This document shows positions 1 to 11,350 of a stretch of DNA of 64,000 nt, piece by piece. The position numbers and the translations under genes were made by a program. The first letter of the stretch is position 1. Each line of letters starts with the position of its first letter. Source of the stretch: Echiichthys vipera. Lineage: Eukaryota; Chordata; Actinopteri; Perciformes; Trachinidae. A model generated the notes under the pieces. The model was not told the origin of the DNA. It ran no database searches and saw nothing but the letters and a program-made list of their open reading frames with translations. The DNA lies in contig OY829658.1 of NCBI GenBank assembly GCA_963691815.1, positions 15,297,826 through 15,361,825 of the forward strand, in the 5' to 3' direction.

Positions 1-36
1 GCCTTTTTGAGGGACTTAAATTAATCTGTGTTTGTG

Positions 37-237
37 TTAAGTTTTGATATTCTTGAAATCACAGACTTGGAGCGCCCAATCTCTTGCAACGGCTGAGAGG
101 GTCATCCCTTTGGCCTTCATCTGGACAACCTGCTGTCGCAGGGTTTCAGTTACCCTATAGCAGCTTGCCATCTTGCAAAGTAACCAGGAGAGCTGCCAGA
201 TAAATAGGGTGTGTCCAACAATTAAGTAAATGGTCAC
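37..237 (-). pseudogene. possible transposase helix-turn-helix relic
   Basis: A short minus-strand frame contains TETLRQQVVQMKAKGMTLSA followed by VARDW. It resembles the N-terminal helix-turn-helix of Tc1/mariner-type transposases, which have a basic helix, a glycine turn, then a recognition helix. Only about 30 residues look domain-like before the frame degenerates, and no terminal inverted repeats were found. It could be chance. Confidence 0.25.
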
Positions 238-943
238 CGGGTACCAGATTAACTGGAGGTATCAGAAAGTGTTCTCTGTTTTTCACAAAATAAAGGTTTT
301 TGTTGAAGTGCCTTGGTTATTTAAAAAACAAATGTTAGTACAGCCGTGGTATAGCCACAGCGGATATTCTATCAAATGTAAACAATAAAAAATAGCAGTC
401 TTTCAGAATAACTTAAGTATTTATAATTTGTTCTCTAATTTTGTTCTCCAGTGTAAGTTACAGTTGACCAGTTTGCAAGTCATGATACTGTATTTTATTT
501 TATGTATTTTTTGTGTCTTTTAGACATCCAGTGGTTTCCATTTATTTCTCTATGAAAATCAATCTACAGATTGTTAAAAATTGCATTACATTTTCTAAGT
601 TACATTATTGTCATGGGCTAATGCAATGCAGACTTGTCAATTCAATCGGCACGTACAACAATGGAACTTAAAAACACATGGCTTGAATAATGCATGTGCA
701 TCGCCGATTGCTTACATCTACCAGTTGTGACCAGTTCAACCAAAGAGTGAAATTATACAGTTATTCATATGGAATAATGAAAATAATAAACAAAATGCTG
801 AAAAATATGTAATTTCTACTTTTTTATCCTGTAATCATCTTATGTGTTTTCTTATGACTCCTTGTGGGATTCTACCCACATTTTGATGAATGAATATGAA
901 TTTGATAATTGTCAGCAGTAAATACACACATGGGTATGGTCTA

Positions 944-1226
944 TAGCTGCAATGATAAGTCGATTGACGGAAAAATAATCGCCAACTATTTTGATAACCG
1001 ATTAACCATTAAAGTAATTTTTTATGCATGGCAGAAAATGCTGTTTTCAGCATCTCAAATATAGCAATTTTCTGCTTTTATCCATTTTAAATCCTATTAA
1101 ACTGAATATCTTTATGTTTAAAACAAGACATTTATACACTCATTTCTGACATTTTATAAACCAACCAGTTTTACTTAAGAAAATAATCAGCAGATTAATC
1201 AATAATGAAATGATAGTGAGCTGCAT
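944..1226. mobile_element. hAT-like MITE with degenerate TIRs
   Basis: The left end reads AGCTGCAATGATAAGTCGAT. The right end, read on the minus strand, contains GCAGCTCACTATCATTTCAT followed by TGATTAATCTGCTGATTATTTT. AT-rich sequence with repeated ATTAATC/GATTAAT motifs fills the interior, including AATAATCGCCAACTATTTTG. This matches my memory of a common short teleost element whose ends read GGGTTGCAACTAACGATTA. It has no coding capacity. Family name and exact ends are uncertain. Confidence 0.55.
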
Positions 1227-1842
1227 TTCTAGTAGCCTATGATCCATTATAGGCAAGACTTTAGACATTGCAGTAGATTAGGATCAATCAATGCAGGACT
1301 GTCCAGCTATTGAACACAGTAGCTTTAAATAGATTGAGGTCCACCTGCATTGGAGACTGAGCAGAATTCTCAAGGACAGAGGAAGACCATGTCTTGGATT
1401 TACTGTGGGCTCAGCTGAGTGTGTCGTCATTGTATGTCAGCCATAAATTTACCTGCAGGAGATTGTAACTACTGGCCATAACTCTCTCTCTAATCACGTA
1501 TCCTGGTATGTATGGAGTCATCAGTCAACCCATGCCTAACAGGAAATGGCTTTTTTTCAAAGAGTGAAATGAGTTTTGGGACAATACGGCCATACATCAA
1601 TGGATTTTCCCCATCATATAAAACATAATATAATTATTGAATCATTATCAGTGATGTTTCAATTTAAACATGAATGATCCTCTATCCGAGGATATTTATC
1701 TACACATTTGCATGAGGAGCTCTCTCGGCTCTTTGCTCTCACTAGCATACTAATACATAAGGCATATGCTCCTTCCCCAAATGTCCTCTCCAATGTGCCC
1801 TTGACCACTCATCTTGATGAGGTTATATTGCCATAATGTGGT

Positions 1843-2768
1843 GGGGGAGACTGAGGTAAGTTGAGCCACCCCTTGTTGCTAGGGAATGGTAAAAAACATT
1901 GATCATGTGTCCAAATATTTAGGAGGACGGCATCATTTCATGGAGTCTGTGAAGATAAGAACCACATGTGTAAAGCGGTTAGATTTTTTCAAAAAACAAA
2001 ACAAAAACATTTTTCACTCTTGAAATCGGATTTAGTTTATCATAATTTTCATGTTTTTAGACCAAAATAGATTATTTCAATTTTTTATACATCAATTGCG
2101 GTATTGTGAGCTACAATGAGGTCGTAAAACTAGCATAAACGTGTACCATTTTAACTGTGGGGAGTATTTTTGGTGCTGAAAACTCTTCTGCATTTGTATG
2201 ATTACAGAGTGGACATGATGGATATAAGCACAAACCAAGCAGGGGTGGCGCCCCTGATGTTCTTGAAAGAGCCACCAGTGAAGTGAGAGAAGGGAAGTGT
2301 ATTCGAGCAGCAGCAGAGGATGCCAAAATAGACAGAATGACACCAAAGAGGTTCATTGACAAAACATTCTCACACAAGGCATTCTCACTTGTTCTCTTCC
2401 TGAGTGCACTCTAAGGCATTCTCATGTTAAAATGTTTTATTTGGAAATCAGCTGTTAAGCAGTAATATGCAATAACATTAAAACCAGTTATTGTACCTGT
2501 TGAATTGTGTATAATAAAAAAATACACATGAACGTAAATAAGTGAGGGAGAAGGTGAGGGAGGGGTGGGGTGGAGGTGGGGGGGGGGGACTTCTTTTGAA
2601 CATGCTATATTATTATTGATTTAAACAGTAATGTTTACACTCATTCTGTTTGTTTGAAGGGATACATTCTGAAATATATACAGATATATTAGTTAGGGAC
2701 AAAACTATGATTGCCTTGATGTTGTGATCCTAAATATGAAAAATTACTCATCTTACCCCAGTCTCCCC
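1843..2768 (+). mobile_element. pogo-like DNA transposon, internally deleted, with TIRs
   Basis: The left terminus GGGGAGACTGAGGTAAGTTG (from 1844) is mirrored on the minus strand from 2768 as GGGGAGACTGGGGTAAGATG. The two agree at 20 of 23 positions. The element is about 925 bases, too short for a full transposase. Its plus strand carries an open segment (2208-2414) resembling a psq/pogo helix-turn-helix. The motif GGTAAGTTGAGCC at such termini is one I recall from teleost pogo-superfamily elements. A 5' TA target duplication could not be confirmed. Confidence 0.6.
2208..2414 (+). pseudogene. psq-type helix-turn-helix fragment of a pogo-like transposase
   Basis: The frame begins after a possible splice acceptor (GATTACAG, ending at 2207) and reads SGHDGYKHKPSRGGAPDVLE, then RATSEVREGKCIRAAAEDAK, then IDRMTPKRFID, stopping at TAA (2412-2414). 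Pipsqueak/pogo DNA-binding domains share the pattern basic-x-(A/V)-x-x-E-V-x-x-G-x-x-(I/V)-R-x-A-A, then a helix and a (M/V)-(T/P)-x-x-T/K-(L/F)-x-x-(Y/F)-I ending. There is no DDE catalytic region, so it cannot make an active enzyme. Confidence 0.5.
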
Positions 2769-2939
2769 TACTATACCATGACATTTTTTTTTTTGCTCTA
2801 TGACTCTCAATGAAACTTTTCATGGTTTAACAAATTAAGAAATATGTTACATTTGAATTCTGTTACTGTTAGTTTGCTTACGTCAATTCAACTAATTAAT
2901 CAAAGCCATTGACTGAATATAACAAACAGATGAAATTAA

Positions 2940-3090
2940 AATGTGTAAAGCATAGGATCCTACTGCTATGCTAGCGGCTCTGTGAGGCTGTACTTATGCA
3001 CAGCACTGCTTTAAGCTAAACGCTAAGATCAGCATGCTAACGTGCTTACAATGACAACGCTAACGAGGTCAACAAGGTCTGCTAACCAAC
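2940..3090. repeat. teleost interspersed repeat (GCTAAC-rich)
   Basis: This segment contains GGCTCTGTGAGGCTGTACTT followed by ATGCACAGCAC and a run of GCTAA/CTAAC/GCTAACG words, including CAGCATGCTAACGTGCTTAC. I recall closely similar text as a high-copy repeat in many percomorph genomes. It has no coding potential and no clear termini. Confidence 0.5.
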
Positions 3091-3737
3091 AGCTTTCCCT
3101 AGAGCTATGCCGCTATGCAAAATATTATTAGTTGATTCTACTTAAGAGTCAAGTTTTGTGTACAATTTTGGTCACAGCCATAGCCCTTTAGTAAATACAA
3201 TGGTTGTTGCGTTCATACACCAACCTAAAATAAAGTTATAGAAGCTTATATGAAATCCATGTGTGTGTGTATGTGAGTGGCCTTTTTTCTCAATCCTCGG
3301 ATCAATGCAGCTTAATATGTGCATGTGTGCACGAGTTGGATAAATTGGATGTAGTATGTGGCTCGTGTACTTGCCATTCTCGTCTCGGACCAAGCCTTCA
3401 TTTCTCCTATTGAGCCATCCCATGTGAAGGAGGATACATAGACACTTCCCTTCCACTGACACCCAGGTCAACTTAATCAACCCGCCTTCCATTTGCACAG
3501 CATGATCCCGCTGAGACGAGAGAGAAGGTCATGCAGCATTTACACACACTGGAGTGTTTCTTCCTTCAGAATCAGCTTGGAAAAATCTGTGGCTATCTTT
3601 GAATCAGTAAGCAGCTGCATAGGCATACTGGGTTTAAAAGCTTAAGTTCACTTAATTCCTCACGGAGATGTATGAACAACAATTACAGCCATCACAAGGC
3701 CATCAGTTGTCCAAAGTCATATAAAGTATCTGTGAGT

Positions 3738-3912
3738 TAAAGGAGTAGTTCGACATTTTAGGAAATTTCTCTTGCCGAGTGTGAGATAAGAAGATCAATA
3801 CCACACACTTGATGTAGCTGACTGTGGAGCTAGAGGTGGTTAGCTTAGCACGGCATAAAGACTAAAGTGGGTGAAACAGCTCGAATAAGTGTATTTTCCA
3901 AAAGGTCCAACA
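3738..3912. repeat. teleost interspersed repeat (GGAGTAGTTCGACATTTT family)
   Basis: It starts TAAAGGAGTAGTTCGACATT, followed by TTCTCTTGCCGAG and GATAAGAAGATCAATACC. It then has GGTTAGCTTAGCACGGCATA and a degraded end near CAAAAGGTCCAAC. The order of these words matches a very common percomorph repeat. A short piece of the same family recurs at 22268-22308. Confidence 0.6.
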
Positions 3913-4114
3913 ATTTCTTAAAATCATCAAAAATAGTTGTTTTTCCTTTCATCATTAGGAGCAACACTTTCATATGGTCACATTGTATGTATGTATTGTC
4001 ACATCATCATTTTATATATTATTCTAAAAGTATCAATTATAACGGCTTTAAAGTTTTGATTCACATAAATCATAAAATCACATTTTCCTATTTGCCTCCG
4101 GTGGTGTATAACCA

Positions 4115-4422
4115 GGGGGCGGCACGGTGGTGGTGGTTAGCACTGTCTTGTCGCCCCGGCGGGGGCCCTTCTGTGTGGAGTTTGCATGTTCTCCCTGTGT
4201 CTGCGTGGGTTCTCTCGGGTTCTCCGGCTTCCTCCCACAGTCCAAAGGCATGCACATGTTAGGTTAATTAATCTTAACTAAATTGCCCGTAGGTGTGAGT
4301 GGTTGTTTGTCTCTATGTGCCCTGGCATCCTGTCCAGGGTGTCCCACGCCTCACACCCGATGTCAGCTGGGACCCCCGCGACCCCGATAGGGACAAGCAG
4401 TTGAAGATAGATGGATGGATGG
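4115..4422 (+). mobile_element. tRNA-derived SINE with internal deletion and (ATGG)n tail
   Basis: The head GGGGGCGGCACGGTGG and an A-box-like GTGGTTAGCACTG are followed by TGTGTGGAGTTTGCATGTTC, CTGCGTGGGTTCTC, CTTCCTCCCACAGTCC and TGTCAGCTGGGA. The element ends in ATGGATGGATGG. This is the layout of an abundant teleost SINE-like family. The segment after the A box, where a GGTTCGAATCC B box should lie, is missing and replaced by GCCCCGGCGGGGGC, so this copy could not be transcribed by RNA polymerase III. Confidence 0.65.
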
Positions 4423-5060
4423 TGTATTACCATGCAGATAGTTATGTTTTTTTTTCCAGCATTGAAAAACAAAAAATCTTTAAAAAACAACAGTTTTTAT
4501 GGGGACGATTTCATCAGTAGAAAGTAGTTCCAATCAAAACTGTTCACAGTAAGGTCGTGGCTTGTTTGGAGAGAAAATGGCACTATTTCTTGAAATCAAG
4601 ATGCTGCTGAATATTCTTCAAAGGTGTCAGCACCACTAACAGAATTCCATTCATCCTTACTGTATTATGGCTGAGACAGAGAACTCTCTTATAAACAATT
4701 CTCCCTCCCTAAAGTATTTGTACGCTGTAAGTAACAGCTTTATTAAGGATTAAAAAAACAATTTACTGATGCTTTATAGAAAGTTTTAAACTATTAATGA
4801 GAACAACTTTCAGATTGCTAAGTTGGGAAAAATTCCTTTGCCGGTTGTTTTCCTCCTAAGACGGCTGTTGATTTAGTGCTTTGATTTGTAAGGAAGACCC
4901 CCCGATGGAGCATTTAGATTATATTCCAGGATGTACAGTGTTACTTACAGCCAAACGACCCAGCCAGCTCCTGCACTGCTTCCCCAAGAGGAACCGCATC
5001 CAACAAAAAAGCTCTTACAGCAGGAAATGCACCCACACAGATATGAATGACACACAAACT

Positions 5061-5265
5061 CAATTTAATTCAATTATTTATTCATAGTATCAAATCACAA
5101 CGAAAGTTTTCTCATTACACTTTACATATAGTCACTCTATGATTTTCAGAGACCCAACAATTCCCCCATGAGCAACAGTGGCAACAAAAACCTTCCTTTA
5201 ACAGGCAATGACCCTAGGCTCTGTGGTGGGGCTCTTCCTTGACTGGTTGGGAAAGGGAGAGAAAT

Positions 5266-5349
<84 letters not shown>

Positions 5350-5660
5350 AGTGATGCACAGCAACCAAAGCAATAGCATTAACTATGATAATAAAACAAA
5401 TATGACAAATAATAATTCATGCCGTGGATATTCTAGAATTATATGAATAGTAGCAGCAATATCAGTAATGATAGAAATATAACTAATAATAATTATAGCC
5501 GTGGATATAGTAAAATATAAATAATTGCAATAACAGCAGCAATGATAATAGAAGTTGATAATAATAAAAGTAGCAGGAGGCATCGAGCAGGCATGCTCCA
5601 AAGAAACCTGCAAGGCGATAAGCACCGGACTCAGGGGGAGAAGCTTAGTTAGTAACATAA
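5061..5660 (+). mobile_element. teleost repeat containing a GA microsatellite
   Basis: It opens CAATTTAATTCAATTATTTA, followed by CAAATCACAACGAAAGTT. It continues with GAGACCCAACAATTCCCCCA and GGCAACAAAAACCTTCCTTT, then a GA tract (5271-5346) and GTGATGCACAGCAACCAAAG, ending near 5660. This word order matches a dispersed percomorph repeat in which an expanded GA tract is typical. A related copy begins at 33786. The superfamily is not certain. Confidence 0.5.
5271..5346. repeat. (GA)n microsatellite
   Basis: A pure GA dinucleotide run of about 38 units, inside the teleost repeat at 5061-5660. Confidence 0.95.
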
Positions 5661-6430
5661 AAAAAGGATTCTATGGAAAGACTGTTAAGTTTTCAATTTC
5701 AATGCCATATGCATATTATGAACAATCTGAGTGAAGCCAATCGAATAATAATGAGATAAACGCAGTACTCAGGCTATCATTGTCAAAGTCCACATGGAAA
5801 TTAAAATCACCTGCATTAATTTATTTATCACATCAGATATAGAATTGGCTGTATTGTTTTCCAGGTTGGGTGTGAAAGACTAAGAACAAGAGTTTCAAAT
5901 GAGTTAGAATTTAGGTTTGGACTGATAAATGGCTTGAGTCAAAGATGGCTGCAATTCCCCCTTCTCTGCAACTGCCTCAGGAAATATGAGTATTAATAAT
6001 ACTGGGAAAAGTGGATTTGTTTAGGCAACATATTCTTCATGCCAGGTTTCAGTAAGATGAAATAAATCAATATGATTATCTAATATTAAATCATTTACGT
6101 ACAGCCTGCAGACATGCAAACATATAGTGACACTTTCAGTAAACCACTCAGACACACTCATCCCTTCAATTCTCTTTGCCATTGGGTTCCTCCTTACAGT
6201 TCAATTATTTATTGACCTCTCAACATACAAGGTTTTTCATTACAAATTTATTTTCCTTCACAGTGAGGGAGGGCAGCCTGCTCACTGTGTGTGCCAATTA
6301 AGATCCATGATGTTGACTGGCCAGTGTGTCACTTGGGTGCACTTCCCTCCATTTTTAGTTTTCTACATTTGAAGTGAGACATCAAAGATTTTTTGACTCA
6401 GTGGCAGCATTCTTGACAGTCTAAAATAAA

Positions 6431-6432
<2 letters not shown>

Positions 6433-6503
<71 letters not shown>
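6433..6503. repeat. (GT)n microsatellite
   Basis: About 35 GT units with one A interruption (GTAT). Confidence 0.95.
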
Positions 6504-6504
<1 letters not shown>

Positions 6505-7880
6505 TGCTTCTTTCAGTCTTACCTCAAGGACCTGGCAAGCCAGATTAGATATGAAAGTGATTCATCCAGTGAGTAAAGAGTGGAGGTGTTCTTTTTAACT
6601 GTGGATGTCTTTGTAGCAGCCAGATTGACATTTATACTAAAATAAATGACACAAATTCTAACAAACAGTAAACATGATTATGTTCTCTTTTTCTTACCAG
6701 AACAGACATTTTGTAATGTCACAGTAGGAAAAACACAGGTGTAAGTAACAAAATGAACGGTGGTGAAATTCCATTTAGTTGCTTGAGTTGCAAGGTCCTG
6801 CTTCTGGTGATGACTTACTGGGACACTGGGACAGAGGCATGGTTGATGGTATATTAGTAACAATTGTGCTTTTCTATTATGACAAGTCTGTAAATATTTT
6901 ATTTACAATAATTAAAACTTCTATCAAAAAACTTCTAATGTTCGGTGTTGAACATAGCAAATGGCCACTTGCTAGTGAATAACTAGCTAATTATTTACTA
7001 TTTTATGGGAGCTCATTGTAGTTTTTACTAACCATACGAGCAGGGCGAGCACCACACGAGCATCTCACCTGACACTCAGTGGAGGTGAAAATACATAAAA
7101 AGTAACTTTTTGTAACATTCACTCTGAAGTAGCGTTTAGAAGCAGGTCTTGTTTTGCACAGAGATCTTTACTCATTTTGAAAAAGTTCTGGTTTTATTGT
7201 TACTAATAATTATACTGTCCAAATGTTTAATATGAATCTTTACTCGATTGAAGCAATTTACTTAATGTTTTGTAGCTTATTTTATAGTAAAATTGTGTTG
7301 AAATGTAGGCCTATGTATCAAATGTGATACTGCAGGTATTTTAGGTCATTTATCTTTCCTCCTTACTTCATTTTCCAAAAAAATGAATTTTTTGGCTATT
7401 ATTTGATGGTTCAGGCTTGACAGGGTTAAGGCTGCCACTAGATGCTACTGAAGAGCAACATTTTGCTGATTCCACCTTTAGCAACTTTGTAAAATGATTT
7501 CTTTATTGATTGACTGCTTTTGAATCAACATTATGAACTTAAACATACTTTGGATGATCACATGAATGATACTGCATCAATGATTCTTTTCAGTTTCACT
7601 TTATTTAACGATGATGTGAAAAGTAAAGGCTGTCCATAACATTCAGACAATAAAAGAAGAATGTTATTCAAATCCCCCCATAACAACTAAATGGCTCCAA
7701 AAAATGTTCAGGTGTTCCAAGTGTGATACTTATTTTATACAACTTTTTCATACCTATACCTCATCTGTACATAACATAGTTACAGATACTGTAAATTAAA
7801 AAAAAGACTTCCAAGTATCGTTGTGGAGTATTCGTGAAATATTCCCTATGTAAAAATGAGAATGTACGTAAAGATCTTTT

Positions 7881-7908
7881 ACATATACATATATATATAT
7901 ATATATAG
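7881..7908. repeat. (AT)n microsatellite
   Basis: A short alternating AT run, ACATATACATATATATATAT onward. Confidence 0.85.
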
Positions 7909-8480
7909 TTCTCTATTCTTTCTGTAATAAGAAAACAAGTTATTGCCCCTCTTGAACATGTTGCATTTAATGTAGGTTTTGTTTTCCGTTTTAAACTCTT
8001 AATTGAATTTAACTCCATGTGATGACACACATCAAACTGACAAAACGGTAACAGTATGGACCTGTGTGTTTTTCCACTAAATATATACGTCATATTGTTA
8101 TATTTTTGGACATGTATGTTTCGCGCTCTCCAGAAACCCTGATGATGACACATACAAAGATATAATTATAAACGTATATGTCACTTTGATCTGCACACAG
8201 AAAAGGTAAAAAGACCTGTGGCAAATACAAACCATCGTCATGACGTCATTTATTACAGGAAATTATGAGCCCTTGACCTACCACAATTGCATTGGAACAA
8301 CTTTTCATCCATGTTGAAATGAATCTTAAAAGAAAAAAAAACTCAGGGCACATATAAAAAAAACAAAAAACACACCAGAACAATACCTGATGATCTGCAT
8401 TTGGCATTTTAGAGTCATTTTGTAATTTGGTAAATGCCAGGAGTGGGTAATTAGGATTGATAGTTTGCTACTACTTTCAC

Positions 8481-8486
8481 TTTATT
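8481..8486 (-). promoter_or_regulatory. candidate distal polyadenylation signal AATAAA (gabbr2)
   Basis: This is the first canonical AATAAA on the minus strand after the gabbr2 stop, giving a 3' UTR of about 2.7 kb if used. It lies where the repeat-poor block ends. The hexamer is common by chance in AT-rich DNA. Confidence 0.25.
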
Positions 8487-10504
8487 GCCCTCAGTGAATA
8501 ACTGCTAAACCAGTAGCATATGTGATATGATGATGTTGAGTCTGTCCACTGAGAATCTTGGCATTGACATGTGTGATCAACAGGTTAAAACAACTTAAAT
8601 CCATGTTTTGTAAGGAAACGTAAAAACCAAATTGTAGGTGAGAGGATGAAACGACAGAGTGGATTTGTCACGACAGTTGCAAAAACAGAGGTAACTCTGT
8701 GAATTATACATTTCATTTCATGCCGTCTTGAGAAAGCCAAATACCAAATATTCCGTACATGGACACCATCGTCGGGGTATCAGCAAATTGTACACAATCA
8801 CATATAATGTAATATATAAAATGTGCAGTTGGATTTTCTTCTCCTGAAGGAAGAACCAACGCTCTGACAATGTCTCTCACTCACTTGTCAAGTGACCGTG
8901 TTTCTCTGGTTGGCAAAGGTGCGGGAGAAGCCGTGACTCCTTGGAGGTCTGTGCTCGGGGTTTCCCTGCTCCTGTGCTCAGCAGGGGCTGGAAGGGGAGG
9001 CGCTCTCACGGAAAGTCACCCTGATATGTCCGACAGCAGGTGGATCTCTGCTGGCTTGTCTCCCACTTCGACTCTGTATCCTCGACTGGCCTTTTAATTA
9101 GAGACCATGTTTATGATCGCAGAGGATATCCACTCCAGCTGAGGCGGAGCTTCCACAAGTCCCACACTGTCCCATGCATTGAGGCATTGAATTTAAATAA
9201 ATCTATGACATGTTGTACAATTTACAGATGTGTGGCCAATGTTGTAGTTTGCTGGGTCAATGCCAATTTCACCCTATTAATGTACTGTGGGTCCTGCAGG
9301 CTACGATATAAGACAACAGGCACAGCGTTCAACAAACGCCTTAAAAACTAAAAACCAAGACACCAATGGTGAAACATATGCTAAGAACAAACCATAAAAA
9401 GTCCTTTTTTGTCCGGAGTCCCTGTTGCTTTTCTCCTGCATGAGGACCGTTTTGAAAAAAAAAAAAGGACGACACCGTGTCGACTGTTTTGCTCAGTGCA
9501 GCCTTCTTGGACCCAGTTCAACAGCACTGAATTACATTTCCATAGCAAGTGATGTATGTTCACTGTTGCTAAGTGTGAAGTGATTTTTCTTGACACTCAA
9601 TATGACAGAAAGCCCTGTGTCTGTGCTTTATGCTCTACTACTGTGACCCGCAGTGGTGTCATCACCATCTTGCAACTCAAAGCTACGGTCGGTCGGGGCT
9701 TAATACACGACGATCCCGTGTCTTCCTACCGCTCATGGAAAATTCAGGTCAACCACTCAATCCAAACTAGTTGTGGAAGTGGTAGACCTACATCCTTTCC
9801 AGCATCACTTCTTCTCACTTCTTGTTATTTCTTCCGAAGAAGTCATTGTGCCCTTTTGCCATTGACATGAACCCCATCACTCGTGCTGGTTAGCTGTGAG
9901 AGCTAGCTCAGATGGACATCTTAACAGTCTGTGGAGACCACTCAGTGGGGATCAATATGACCAGGCCCATCACAAATGCCTTGTCTGAAGAGCACCGGAA
10001 TTCATAAGGTGCTCTCTTGCGATTTAAGTGTATATCTGAATGTGTGCATTTCTTGGCATATAACACACATAAATAACTGTGGAACACTCTTGTGGTGCTT
10101 TTAAGCTCTATTTTCTAACATATGCAGCCTTGGAGACCTGTTAAAAGGCATAGCATCAATATTTTGTATAACATGCTTTCTGAGGACATATTAAGCAAGT
10201 TGTAAATTATGAAAGGCCTATGTAAAGTCGGATGTGAAATCTCTGATGAAACCAGTGGTGCAAATTTAGCAAAGTGGAAAAAAATAGCCGCGTGCGTCTT
10301 ACTCCAAGTTTGAGAGTCGGGACCTTGGCGCCTTTTCATGTTCTGTGACTCACAAGATTTACTGTATCTCACTTTGCTGCCCATAAGCTAATTTATCAAC
10401 AGTTACACAAACCAATTCAGATTTCTTTCTTGTGTGTCTAATTCTTTGTAGGGTGCCATGTCATGATTACTTGTCTTGGTTTCAAGCTCTACACTTAGAA
10501 CCCC

Positions 10505-10510
10505 TTTAAT
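10505..10510 (-). promoter_or_regulatory. candidate polyadenylation signal ATTAAA (gabbr2)
   Basis: The minus strand reads ATTAAA, the commonest variant signal, about 675 bases past the gabbr2 stop. It is the first AATAAA or ATTAAA after the stop codon. No downstream GU-rich element was verified. Confidence 0.25.
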
Positions 10511-11184
10511 TGTCCATTCACAGCATATACAAAGCTTACAGTACATCAAAGTCAGAAATGATGATATTTACATGTCTCCACGAGAATGAGAAGGGGGCGG
10601 GAAGTAAATTAGATGATTTCTTTTCGTTGGGTTTTGTAAATTCCACATTTCCACACCGGTATCCAGTCACTGAAGCAGTGAAATACTCAAGTTAGATGAC
10701 GAGCTCACGCGTAGCCGCGAGCACATACATACAACAGATAAGGAACAGAAACAGACAATCCCCTCTGAAGCAGATAAGGCTACACGTCAGGTCAGGGCTC
10801 GTCCACTGCTGTTCTGCTATTGGGGTGTCAGTGTGCAACTGCGTGTGTTTGTGTATGTTGACTGTGCATATGTGCATATGTCTAGGCAAGGGGAGCAGAT
10901 AAACAAGTGGACATTGCTGTGAATCATAGGAGTTTGTAAGGGTCATCAAGTGCCCACTTTGTCTCCTCCCACCCCTTCCTGACTGAGGGTTTCAGTTTTC
11001 AAGAGAGGCTGGGGTGAAGAGGTCCGAAGAGTGAAACTCGCCCCCCCTCCCTCTCTTCTCCCCCTGTCCTCCTTGTTCTGAGACAAAATACGCACATACG
11101 CTGACGATATCAGTCTATTTGTTGTAGAAAAAAGAACCATATATGTCTCCTCTGCAAAGAGCCAGGTGGGGGAGTGAATGAAGC

Positions 11185-11350
11185 TCACAGGCCAGAGACC
11201 ATTACACGGTAGGAGGGGGGCATGTGTCTGTGCCGTGGACTGGAACCAGGGCTGCCGTTTGGGCTTGTGCAGCTGGCATCAACCCCTCCTATGGAAGGTA
11301 AGTAGGCATGGTGCAGGATGGGCAGCTGCAAGGACAGTCGACGTTGTATG
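11185..11350 (-). CDS. gabbr2: gabbr2 terminal coding exon with stop codon
   Basis: The 166 bases complete a His codon, then encode 54 residues and TGA (11185-11187). The exon opens IQRRLSLQLPILHHAYLPSI, nearly identical to human. RRLS is the PKA site (rat Ser892). The Tyr in HHAYLPS is the residue (rat Tyr902) required for binding KCTD auxiliary subunits. SPRHRHMPPSYRVMVSGL ends in SGL, a class I PDZ ligand reported to bind MUPP1. The stretch CTSPNGSPGSSP differs from human CVSPCVSPTASP but keeps the same length. The acceptor is TATCTGCAG. All functional statements on the motifs come from mammalian work; only the residues are seen here. Confidence 0.96.

Larger units (their letters stand above)
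1..8480. other. 3' flank of gabbr2, no gene recognised
   Basis: No exon of a neighbouring gene could be recognised on either strand. The identifiable content is transposon-derived: a possible transposase relic near 37-237, a MITE at 944-1226, a pogo-like element at 1843-2768, teleost repeats at 2940-3090 and 3738-3912, a SINE at 4115-4422, and a repeat with a GA microsatellite at 5061-5660. From 5661 to 8480 the DNA is AT-rich and holds a GT microsatellite (6433-6503) and an AT repeat (7881-7908); nothing else was recognised there. Confidence 0.6.
8481..11184 (-). other. gabbr2: probable gabbr2 3' UTR and immediate 3' flank
   Basis: This is the sequence directly downstream of the TGA stop on the minus strand. 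It lacks the recognisable transposon relics that crowd 900-5700, has mixed composition with scattered CpGs, and contains no further conserved reading frame. That fits a long 3' UTR, but its end cannot be set. Possible polyadenylation hexamers on the minus strand are ATTAAA at 10505-10510 and 9093-9098, and AATAAA at 8481-8486. The peptides open on either strand here (for example around 8870-9350) resemble nothing known. Confidence 0.35.

Noticed and set aside
2092..2377. Minus-strand frames across the pogo-like element
   Set aside because: They are the reverse of the psq-like coding segment on the plus strand and resemble nothing themselves.
5146..5379. Minus-strand frame with a long SLSLSL run (also at 15131-15345)
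   Set aside because: It is a translation of the GA microsatellite.
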